A DNA stretch of 64,000 nt, taken from assembly GCA_038501195.1 (NCBI GenBank), contig JBBPUQ010000001.1:4154001-4218000 (forward strand), in the 5' to 3' direction. The stretch is from Nemania diffusa. Taxonomy: Eukaryota; Ascomycota; Sordariomycetes; Xylariales; Xylariaceae. A program made the position numbers and the translations under genes. The notes under the pieces were generated by a model. The model did not search any database. It saw only the letters and a list, made by a program, of their open reading frames with translations, and was not told the origin of the DNA. How positions within the stretch are numbered: position 1 is the stretch's first letter; the number at the start of each line of letters is the position of its first letter. Below, piece by piece: positions 52,165 through 64,000 of the stretch.

Positions 52165-55100
52165 AAAAAATTATAAAACTATTAAAAATTTTTTATAGCT
52201 TAAAAATATTTTTATATAAATTTTTTTATTTAATTTAATATTTATAAAAATATTTATAATATTATATTATTTAAATTTAAAATTAAATTTAATTATAATA
52301 GCTATTAAAATTTTAAAAAAATTTTTAATTAAAATAAAAATATAAGTTTTTTTTTATTTATTAAAAAACGATTAATTTTTAAAAATTATTAATTTTATTT
52401 TATATTTTTAAAAAAAAAATTTTTATTAAATTTATATATATAAATTTATATATAATTAAAAAAAAGCTTTTTTTTTATTTTAATAAAATTAACTTTTATT
52501 TAAAATTTTATTTTTTTATAATTAATTAAATAAGTTTTTTTTATTTTAATAAATAAATTTTTTATTAAATATATTTTTAAATTTTTATAAAATTATAATA
52601 ATAATAATAAGTTTTTTTAATTAATTAATAGTTTTTTTTTTAATTTTATTATTAGTTTTTTTAATAAATTAACTGTTTTTTTTATTATTTTAATTTTTTT
52701 TAAAATAATAATAAAAATATTTTATTAGTTTAATTTTTATAGCTTTTATAATTAATTTATTATATATTTTTATTATAATATTTAAATATTTAAAATTAAA
52801 TATAACTTTTTAATAGTTTTTATAAAATATTATTTTAATATAAAAATTAAATTTTTAATTTATTAAATTTTTAAAAAAGTTAATTTTTTAATTAGTTAAT
52901 TTAATAAAAATATAAAAAATAGCTTATAATATTATTTTATATAAAAAAATAAAATAAAATTTTTATAATAAATTTAATAAAAAATAATTAAATTTTTTAA
53001 TTATTATTTTAAATATTTTTAAATTTTGTTTTTTTTTTTTTTTTTTATAAATATATTTTTTAAACTAGTATTTACTAATAAAAATATAATTTTTTTTTTT
53101 TTTTATATAATTTTTTAATAACTAAATTAAAAAGTTTTTTTATTTAAATATTTTATAATAAGTTTTTTATAATATTTAAATTTATATTTAAAAAGTTATT
53201 TTTTAAAAAGTTTATATCGCTATTAAATATAACTTTTTTATTAAAAATAATATTTTTAGTTTTTATAATTTTATTAGTTTAAAAATATAAAATATAATAT
53301 ATATTAAAAAAATTATAACTAATAAAAAAATTTATAAAAATTTTAAAATTAAGTTTTTAATTTTTTTTCTGTTTTTTTTTAGTTTATATAATTATTATAT
53401 ATATTTTATAACTAAATATTTTTAAATATATTAAATAAAACTTATAATTATTTATTATTTTATTTTTTAATATAATAAAAAAATAAAAATATTTATAAAA
53501 AAACTTTTAATTTAAAAATTATTTAAATATTTAATTATAAAAATAAATTGTTATTTTAATAATTTTAAATTATAAATATTAAAATAGTTTTATATTTATT
53601 TTTATAGTTTTAGTTTTTTTTTTAATAAATTATTTAATATATTTAATATTTTTATTTTATATTTATATATATAATATAAAAAACTTTATTTATATATTAT
53701 AATTTTTTTAAAGTTATTTTTTAAAAATTAAATTTTTAATAATTTTTTTATTTATTTTTATTATAATTATTTTTAATTATTAATATATTTTAATTTAATT
53801 TAAAAAATATAATAATATTTTTTAAATATAATAATAAAATCGATTTTTAAAATAGTAATTAAAATAAATATTTAAAAATTAATTTATAATAAATATAAAG
53901 TTTATAAAATTTTTATAGCTTTTTATAAAAATATAAAAATTAATAGTAATTTTTTTTTTTTTTTTTATAAATATTTTTTTAAAAAATTTATTAATTTATT
54001 TTATAATTTTTTTTTTTATATATTTTTTATAATTTTTAGTTTTAATTTAATTATTTAATAATTTTTTAATTTCAATTTTAAAAATTTAATTTATTAAATA
54101 ATTTAAACGTTTAATATTAAAATATTTTAATTATAAATATTATTTAATTAGATTTTTTTTTAAAATATTTTTTTTTATATATAAAGTTATAAAGTTTTTT
54201 TTTATATAAAAAATATTATAATTAATTAATAAAAATAAATATTTAATTATAAATTAATTAAATTAGTTTTAAAATTTATAAAAAATTAAATTATTAAATT
54301 AATATAAAATATTATTTATAAATTTATTATTTTATTAAATTTTTTATTTATTTAATATTTTTAAAAATATTAAATTAATAATAATTTTTTTAATATAAGT
54401 TATATTATATAACTTTATTACTTTTGATTTTTTTAATTTTTAAAATTTAATATTTATATTTTTATAAACTAAAATTAAAAAAATAAAGTTTTTAATATAT
54501 ATATAATTTTTTAAATTAATAGTTTAAATATTATAAAATTAATTTATTTTATTAAATATATATATATTAATATTTAAATTTAAAATAATTAAATTTTTTA
54601 ATAAATAAATTATTTTATTATTATAAATAAAATATATAAATATAATTTTTATTATTTTTTTAATTAGTTAAAAAATTTTGTTTATTTTTTTTTTGTTAGC
54701 TTTTTATTTTTTAATTTTAATTTTTTTTATTAATTTTAAGTTTTTATTAAAGTTTTTTTTAATTAAAGCTTTAATTTTTAAATTTATAAATTAATTATTA
54801 AAAGCTATTTTAAAAAAAAAATATTAATATAATTATTAAAAATAACAATTTATTTTATATATTATATAAAAAAAACTATTTTAAAAGTTAATATTTAATT
54901 ATAGCTTTTTTTAAAATATTAACAATTTTTTTTTTTTTTTTTAAACTATTAAGTTTATTTGATTTTTTTTTTCGAAATTTTTTTTTATTTTAAAATTTTT
55001 TAATTTTATTAAAAGCTTTATTTAAATCTTTTTTTAATTTTTTATTATTAAAAATAACAATAAAAAAACTTTTTATTATTTTTTTAACTTTTAATAAAAA

Positions 55101-55957
55101 TTTCTAATAAAATATATATTTTTAAAGCTTTATTTTTATTTTTTTATATATTATTTTTTTTATTTTATATAGCTTTTAAATAATTAATTATTAAAACAAT
55201 TATTTATTTAAGTAAAATTATTAAAAAAGCTTTTTTTAAGTTAATTATTATAAAATAAATATTTTTAAAATTAAAGTTGTTATATTTAATAATTTTATTT
55301 ATTATATTTATTTAAAAAAAAGCTTAAATTAATAAATTTTTAAATATTTTATTAAAAAACTTTTTTATTAAAATTATATATTTTTTTTATAAATTAGCTT
55401 AAAAAAAAATATTATATAGTTTTTTATTTTTTATAAAAAATTATATTATTAATTAATAAATTTTTTATTTTTTATAATAATATATTTATATTTTTAAAAA
55501 TTATTTATTTTTGCAATTTTTTTATTTAATAGCAATATTTGTTGTATTTTTTATTTATATAAATATAAATATTTCAATTAATATTAAAAGTTATTTTTTT
55601 TTTAATTATAAAATTTATAACTTTTATAATAAATTTATTATTGTTTTTTTTTTTTTATAAAATTATAAATAAAACTTTTTATATTATTTTAAATTAATTT
55701 ATAAAATTATAAAAATAGTTAATAAAATTAAATTTTAAAAGTTTTATAATTTAAAAAGTTTTATTTTTATATTAAATAAATTTTTTAATTTTTAATTGTA
55801 ATATTTTTATTAAAAATTTTTTATTTTATTAATAAAAGTTTTTTTGTTTAATAAAAAAAATAAAATTATTATTAGCTATTTTATTTAATTAATTAAGCTA
55901 TTATTTTATTATAAATAGTTTTAGTTTTAAACTTAAAAAATATATAAAATTTTTAAT
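52165..55957. other. Element A internal segment 3, RIP-saturated
   Basis: About 3.8 kb of nearly pure A/T with long T and A runs (for example near 53030, 53945 and 54930). Presumably the main coding part of element A before decay. No motif is recognisable and no frame is open for a useful length. Confidence 0.55.
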
Positions 55958-56160
55958 TGTTAAAAATAAATCTTTTAAATTAATTAAATTGATTAATATA
56001 ATTATTATTATTATATATTACTGTTATTTTAAGAGATTTTTTTCTAGTATATAAAATAAATATATAAGTGAAATCTTTTGAAACAGAAGGTACCCCCTTT
56101 TGATTAGAACCTTCTAGTATCTAAAATATAGGGCCTAATTTACCCCCTATATATCTAACA
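55958..56160. repeat. Element A right LTR (203 bp)
   Basis: Partner of 60-262. It begins TGTTAAAAATAAATC and ends ATATATCTAACA. Its last ~120 bp regain G+C (GGTACCCCC, GGGCCTAATTTACCCCC). The A+T block stops at exactly this LTR. AGTAT follows at 56161-56165. Confidence 0.85.
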
Positions 56161-56544
56161 AGTATCAAGGAGTAGTGATGTCAGACTAGATGCATGTTAT
56201 TTTACATGCCCGGCTCGACGCAAGCAAGCATGAGTGTACGTCGATTTTAATAGCTTGTAGTAGATATTTCTTTCTGCTTGGTGTTATAGTTGTATGGTAG
56301 CAAGTCGAAGGCCTATTTTCCTATGTAGAGTTGTCCGCAATTGGGAAATCTTAAGATAGGTATGTGAACAAGCTACTAGAATGCTCTTGATATTAAAAGA
56401 CTATCTAGTATTACTGTTTAGAGGCTAGGCTGTGCTGTAGGTTGCCTCCCTCCAAGTTTTTGTTATTGAGATGCACGAGCCACGCCTACCCCTCCTTCAG
56501 CTAGCCTATCATATCTCGGCCAGATGGGAAATCTGATTAAGGTA

Positions 56545-56584
56545 GCGGGCAAAAGTGGGCTAGATAGCCCTCTGTGCTGCCCGC
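56545..56584. other. Two-stem GC-rich hairpin
   Basis: Outer arms GCGGGCA (56545-56551) and TGCCCGC (56578-56584) enclose a second perfect stem GGGCTA/TAGCCC (56557-56562 and 56565-56570). It could be a cruciform or transcript structure. No neighbouring gene makes it an obvious terminator. Confidence 0.5.
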
Positions 56585-57145
56585 TGCGCGAAACACAGAA
56601 ACCCCGCCATAAAGCCTTGAGACTGCCTAAGAAAAAGACGGCACAGAATAGCCACTCCTTTCTTCGCTGTTGGGTGCCTACCTCATAACCTTAGGTATTA
56701 CTGTAGCAAGTAGGTACATAGAACACCGGCACCGACAGTACGTACGGTACAGTACACCTGGGCAGCACTTAGCGACACAGATACACTGACGACATCCGAT
56801 CCATATCCCACCTCCGTTCACGTCTCCATTCAACCCACATCTTCTTGTCTACCTCACCTTACCTCCACCTATCTACACAATCATCCTTAGCTGTTGCATC
56901 TTCGCACCAGCTGCAGCCCGACCACTCATTCTGGCATACTACCGAGGTTTTCGCTAACCCTTTTGCCTGCTCCTCACATTCTCTTCCGTGTGGTCATTGT
57001 CGTTGTCTGCTGTTCCCTAGGGTCTTCTCTGTAGACTTACTGGGGATTACGCAGTGGTGTGTTTGTTTCGAGTGCCTGTGCGCGCGTTGCTGTGTAGTTG
57101 CTGCTATTGCGTGTGGGGACTCGGAGAGAGACTCTGTCAAAGGAG

Positions 57146-57289
57146 ATGTGCCGAGGGCGATATACAGTAGGGACACAACGAACAACAACAAGAAACAAGA
57201 AAGACTTGACAACTACTACTACGGCATCCTCAAGCCACTCCGTCGTCTTGCGGATCTTTCTCCCGCTCCCGCTGCCGGCACACCCGTGA
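57146..57289 (+). other. Candidate upstream open reading frame in the PKC1 leader
   Basis: ATG at 57146 opens 47 codons to TGA at 57287-57289, ending 99 bp before the PKC1 ATG. If transcription starts in the pyrimidine-rich zone near 56.9 kb, scanning ribosomes would meet this AUG first. Whether it is in the mature leader is not shown by the sequence. Confidence 0.35.
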
Positions 57290-57388
57290 TTCCCGCTTGA
57301 CTCCCATCTAGGTGTCCCTTCGAAGAAACGAAACCTACCTCTCTCTCCTCGGTCCGGCGCGTGACAAACGCGCAACCCCCCGCCCATC

Positions 57389-61216
<3,828 letters not shown>

Positions 61217-62409
61217 AACCAAATTGCCCTCTGAGAGAGAGAAAGGCACCATAGAGCTTTCAGATCAAATCTGGCAGATCTTGTGATAGAGTTAGAGCTA
61301 GGCGTGAGCACGGATGGCATCTGATGTAGTCAGGTCTGATCGAAGACTACAGATTAGGCCACCACCTCACAACAAACCTACCACCTGATACAGCAATTGG
61401 CGCATGGCGTTTTTACCAACCCTGTACATCACGGAGACAGAGAGGCTATCAAAACATTCTAGGGAAGTCTGAAGCTCAGGTCCTGGGCGTAAGCTAGACA
61501 AAGACGTCCCATGGGGGAGTTGCAGCGAGAAAGCAATTCGTCCTTCATGGAGTCATTCTGGGAATTTCCTCGATCGTCCCTGATAAGAAAGTGTTGTGTA
61601 TGAGCGCTTCTGATGATGTAGGAGTTCGACGGTACACATGGTGTGTCCCCGAGTATAGATACTGTGAAGACGTATAGGGAGATGAAGCAAAGGTTTTTGC
61701 TTTCGTTCCACTTATATTCATACTAAAGAGCGTATACTTGGATCCATAAACGCCTGGTGGGCTGGATACCCCTTCGTTTGCGCTGTACTCCATCATTCTA
61801 TGTTACTATATGTGAACCAGCAATAGGCTTTGCCAAGCATTGACTATCACTTGCTTATTTATGCTTTTGTGAATGCTGTAGAGCGGCTTGCGTCTAGTGC
61901 CATGAAAACCCCACCAGTGAGATGAGAAGACCGAAGACGCCGCAGTGCAATAAGAATAATAAGACACTACAGCTCCTAGACTAAGGTATAGATGCAGAAA
62001 TATGACATATCTCTATGTGGATTCTCCCGCGGCTTTGTTTATAGGATATTATGTACATAAATGATGAGTTCATAGGGGCCGAATCTTCCAATGCCAGTCC
62101 AACCCATCGGAGTATCCCTAAGTGCCAGTCTATGATATAATGTCACGTCCCTCTGGAGGATTTTGTAGTATTGTACAATTTAAGTTTAGGGTTATATGGT
62201 ACAATGTCGACCATCTATCTGTTCGTCTTACATGGGTAGACATCGCAGTAGAGATCATGACCGGCGTCTCCTCTGTTACTAGGCTGAGCCTGATCCAGAT
62301 TATGGCCAGGACGTATTCCCGCCCACGTATTATTCTAATTACGCAGAACCATACTTGGCCTGGCCCAGATCATTTAGCGGTTAATTTATTGGTTCTAGTG
62401 TATTCTTGT
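61217..62409. other. Convergent intergenic region between PKC1 and SHE9
   Basis: About 1.2 kb of normal-composition DNA holding the 3' untranslated regions of both genes. Candidate poly(A) signals: AATAAGAATAATAAG at about 61949-61963 for PKC1, and AATAAA on the minus strand (62390-62385), about 20 bp after the SHE9 stop. Two open stretches (61545-61796 minus, 62122-62415 plus) show no coding character. No tRNA or repeat is seen. Confidence 0.5.
62385..62390 (-). terminator. Candidate SHE9 poly(A) signal AATAAA
   Basis: TTTATT on the plus strand reads AATAAA on the minus strand, about 20 bp beyond the SHE9 TGA. It matches the canonical hexamer, but fungal signals are loose, so support is modest. 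Confidence 0.35.
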
Positions 62410-63885
62410 TCATGAACGACGGAGCAGCAAAATAGCGACGGCCGCTGTCATAGTGGCACCGGCTACCACGCCCTCGATGGCTATGAGCGACACATCCCGC
62501 ATGCGGAGCGTGATCTGCCGCTCGCTTATAAGATCCTCGAGGACTGAGCGTATATAGCTCAGGTCTTTGAGCTTTTCACGCCACGATGCCTTGAGCGGGC
62601 TATCGTCTGGGGTGTATTCTAGACCCGGTGACGGGGGCAGGATTATATCAGATTCCGGCACAGCAACATCAGGCGCTGCCATAACGACGGGCTCCTCCCC
62701 AGCCCCGTCACTGACCGTCTTCACTTCGTCATCTACTATGGAGGTAGGAGTAGTAGCAGAAGCAGCAGCAGCAGTAGTGGAGGCGGCGACGAGACGTTCA
62801 GCCTCGACCCTCACGATGCGCTCGTCGGCCAGGGCCTCGCGGACCTTCTCCTCGAAGCCGCGGACGAGGCGGCGGCGGCGCCAGGGCTCGGCGCCGAACT
62901 GCAGGAGCAGGAAGAGGAGGATGTTCATGCCCATGAGGCCCCATGTGCCCCACGTGCTCATGCGGCGGATCTTGTCGCTCCAGATCTGCTCCTCGTGGTA
63001 GCGGGCGAGGATGCCGGCGCCGAGCTCGCGGCCGAGGCGCTCGGCGTCGCGCTCGGCCTGCTCGAGGTCGGCGGCGCGGGCGCCGACCGAGGCCTCGAGC
63101 TCGTAGTCCTGGCGGTAGAGGGTGGTGAAGCGCTCGAAGTCGACGGGGGTCCAGGTCTTCTGGCGCGCGAGCAGCGTCGTCACCTCGCGCTGCGTGGCCG
63201 AGCGGTCCGACACGGCCGTCTTGTAGGCGCTGCGCGCGGCCGTGAGGTGCGCCTGCGCGGCCTGCAGCTGCGCCTCGAGGCCCGAGATCTGCGCCTTGAG
63301 CGACTCGATCGACGAGTAGCCCGTCAGGTCGTTGATGCGCTGCGACGCGGCGAACAGCTTCGTCTGCGCGCGGTCCATGAACAAGGAGAGGGACTGGTTC
63401 AGGGCGGAGCGGCGCGAGTTTAGGGCCGAGGGTAGGTCGGGATCGGATGTGGACGACGGCGGTTGCGGTGATGTATCCTGCTCTTGTTCTAGTTTGGATT
63501 GGTCTATCGAACTGTCTTGAGTATGGGCTTCGGTGGTATCGGCAGTTGTCGAAGTGAAAGAAGACTCGGAAGACGAATACGAAGAGGGGTTTTGCGACTC
63601 GTATGCGCTTTTTCCTTTCTCGTCATCCCCTGGAGGTTTTGACGTCGAGGAAGAGAAGCGTAGCTGCAGCCCCCTCGACGCATAGTCGTGCCGGCAGCTC
63701 CAGCATATTGATATCGGCGGGGTTCTCGAGGTTGTGGGTGAAGAAGCGCTGCTGCAGAAGAGTTGCTTCTGTGTTCTTGCTGCTGCTGCTGCTGCTGCTA
63801 TCACTGCCGATTTCGGCCTGAATTGGTCGACAATCAGCCTCGAGCTGGCCCCAAATAGGGGCCTGATTGCCCGGGATGTCGACAT
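62410..63885 (-). CDS. SHE9: Mitochondrial inner-membrane protein She9/Mdm33, intronless
   Basis: She9/Mdm33 is an inner-mitochondrial-membrane protein needed for normal cristae and tubule shape in yeast, where overexpression is harmful. The call here is 491 residues. The N-terminus MSTSRAIRPLFGASSRL, followed by an alanine run, is a basic, hydroxylated, acid-free presequence. A low-complexity Ser/Thr/Gln region runs to about residue 150. Coiled-coil segments follow (about 192-242 and 258-297), with conserved-looking LTGYSSIESLK and a W.WSDKIRR-type stretch before membrane segment 1 (about 312-331, WGTWGLMGMNILLFLLL). A variable linker leads to YIRSVLEDLISERQITLRMRD and membrane segment 2 near the C-terminus (about 467-488). 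Start: the frame stays open to the window edge; the first ATG in the window is at 63885, and it begins the presequence directly. A longer N-terminus from outside the window is possible. The TGA is at 62410-62412. Convergent with PKC1. Confidence 0.88.
   Translation of the reverse strand: MSTSRAIRPLFGASSRLIVDQFRPKSAVIAAAAAAARTQKQLFCSSASSPTTSRTPPISICWSCRHDYASRGLQLRFSSSTSKPPGDDEKGKSAYESQNPSSYSSSESSFTSTTADTTEAHTQDSSIDQSKLEQEQDTSPQPPSSTSDPDLPSALNSRRSALNQSLSLFMDRAQTKLFAASQRINDLTGYSSIESLKAQISGLEAQLQAAQAHLTAARSAYKTAVSDRSATQREVTTLLARQKTWTPVDFERFTTLYRQDYELEASVGARAADLEQAERDAERLGRELGAGILARYHEEQIWSDKIRRMSTWGTWGLMGMNILLFLLLQFGAEPWRRRRLVRGFEEKVREALADERIVRVEAERLVAASTTAAAASATTPTSIVDDEVKTVSDGAGEEPVVMAAPDVAVPESDIILPPSPGLEYTPDDSPLKASWREKLKDLSYIRSVLEDLISERQITLRMRDVSLIAIEGVVAGATMTAAVAILLLRRS
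63778..63798 (-). repeat. (GCA)7 trinucleotide run in the SHE9 presequence
   Basis: Seven uninterrupted TGC units on the plus strand read as GCA codons on the minus strand and give the alanine run in the targeting sequence. A likely site of length polymorphism. Confidence 0.85.
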
Positions 63886-64000
63886 TGACAGCTGGGCGGC
63901 GGAATGCTGAAGCCCGGATCGTGAATTGGGCCGCTGGCTGTAAATGCTGGACAATCCGAGACCTAAAGATCTGAGTCCCTCGGCATTGGAGAGGAAGAAT
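63886..64000 (-). other. SHE9 leader or N-terminal extension, cut by the window edge
   Basis: The SHE9 frame has no stop from 63885 to the window edge and no further ATG in frame inside the window. It could be 5' untranslated sequence or additional N-terminal codons; the presequence starting at 63885 favours the former. The promoter lies beyond the window. Confidence 0.45.

Larger units (their letters stand above)
60..56160. mobile_element. Element A: outermost LTR retrotransposon, RIP-degraded, hosting all nested insertions
   Basis: Two 203-bp direct repeats (60-262 and 55958-56160) bound the whole A+T-rich block. They begin TGTTAG/TGTTAA and end CTAACA/TTAATA, so the undecayed termini form a 6-bp inverted repeat as in LTRs. 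A 5-bp duplication AGTAT lies directly outside both ends (55-59 and 56161-56165), as integrase-mediated insertion leaves. Element A's own sequence is 263-1058, 47780-48582 and 52165-55957, about 5.4 kb of internal DNA; the rest belongs to B, F and elements nested in B. No reading frame is intact and the superfamily cannot be told. The length would suit Copia or a short Gypsy element. Strand is unresolved because no primer-binding site or polypurine tract survives. Confidence 0.85.
56166..57388 (+). promoter_or_regulatory. 5' flank, promoter and leader of PKC1
   Basis: About 1.2 kb of unique, balanced-composition DNA between the transposon block and the PKC1 start codon. The stretch from about 56800 to 56900 is pyrimidine-rich (repeated CCTCAC, CCACCT and CATC words), typical of fungal transcription-start regions. 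No TATA box, tRNA or other gene is clear. The long open stretches at about 56845-57300 overlap this leader and look fortuitous. The region also holds a GC-rich hairpin (56545-56584) and an upstream open reading frame (57146-57289). Confidence 0.5.

Noticed and set aside
60..56160. Mitochondrial DNA or a numt as the source of the A+T-rich block
   Set aside because: No mitochondrial genes, tRNAs or rRNAs are seen, and LTR pairs with target duplications account for the layout.
60..56160. A regional centromere
   Set aside because: RIP-degraded nested repeats do occur at fungal centromeres, but the same structure occurs in ordinary repeat islands. Nothing in the sequence favours a centromere; CENP-A data would be needed.
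56845..57300. 151-codon frame in the PKC1 leader and several overlapping minus-strand frames
   Set aside because: It begins without an ATG codon context, overlaps the pyrimidine-rich leader, lacks any domain and conflicts with the well-supported PKC1 start.
61545..61796. 83-codon minus-strand frame between PKC1 and SHE9 (and a 97-codon plus frame at 62122-62415)
   Set aside because: No coding character or domain; both lie in the expected 3' untranslated regions of convergent genes, and the second runs over the SHE9 stop.
63886..63954. Starting SHE9 at 63954
   Set aside because: That codon is TTG, not ATG. The ATG at 63885 starts directly at a typical mitochondrial presequence.

Overview
The window comes from the nuclear genome of a filamentous ascomycete (Pezizomycotina). 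Two intact, fungal-type genes support this: a protein kinase C (PKC1/pkcA type) with six short introns, and the mitochondrial inner-membrane protein She9/Mdm33. So does a long A+T-saturated block that looks like repeat-induced point mutation (RIP): C-to-T and G-to-A changes, abundant TpA, and stops that are nearly all TAA or TAG. The species cannot be named from the sequence alone.

Positions 60-56160 form one nested stack of transposable elements. I resolve it from direct repeats and target-site duplications (TSDs). Element A is an LTR retrotransposon (LTRs 60-262 and 55958-56160, both 203 bp, termini TGTTAG/CTAACA, TSD AGTAT). Inside A lies LTR element B (LTRs 1064-1243 and 47597-47774, TSD AAATC). 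Inside B lies LTR element C (left LTR 6149-6456; right LTR split into 11752-11836 and 45392-45617; TSD TATAT). Inside C's right LTR sits D, a 33.5-kb insertion of unknown class (11837-45391, flanked by AGT). Inside D are a small, GC-balanced, non-autonomous LTR element E (38180-40111, TSD AAAAT) and the relic of a Ty1/copia polyprotein on the minus strand near 19.2-20.4 kb. A sixth element, F (48588-52159), inserted directly into A as an LTR-internal-LTR-internal-LTR tandem. Without its insertions A would be about 5.8 kb, B about 7.2 kb and C about 5.9 kb, all normal LTR-retrotransposon sizes.

Mutation load follows nesting depth. A and B are almost pure A/T, C and D keep scattered G/C, and E and the outer ends of F are close to normal composition. 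No intact transposase, integrase or reverse transcriptase gene survives in the block.

The right-hand 7.8 kb (56166-64000) has ordinary composition. It holds about 1.2 kb of 5' flank, PKC1 on the plus strand (57389-61216; about 1,167 residues; HR1-HR1-C2-C1-C1-kinase), a 1.2-kb convergent intergenic region, and SHE9 on the minus strand (62410-63885; 491 residues). PKC1 acts in the cell-wall integrity pathway and She9 in mitochondrial inner-membrane shape, so the two are neighbours rather than a functional cluster. The edge of the A+T block falls exactly at the end of element A's LTR, about 1.2 kb upstream of the PKC1 start codon.
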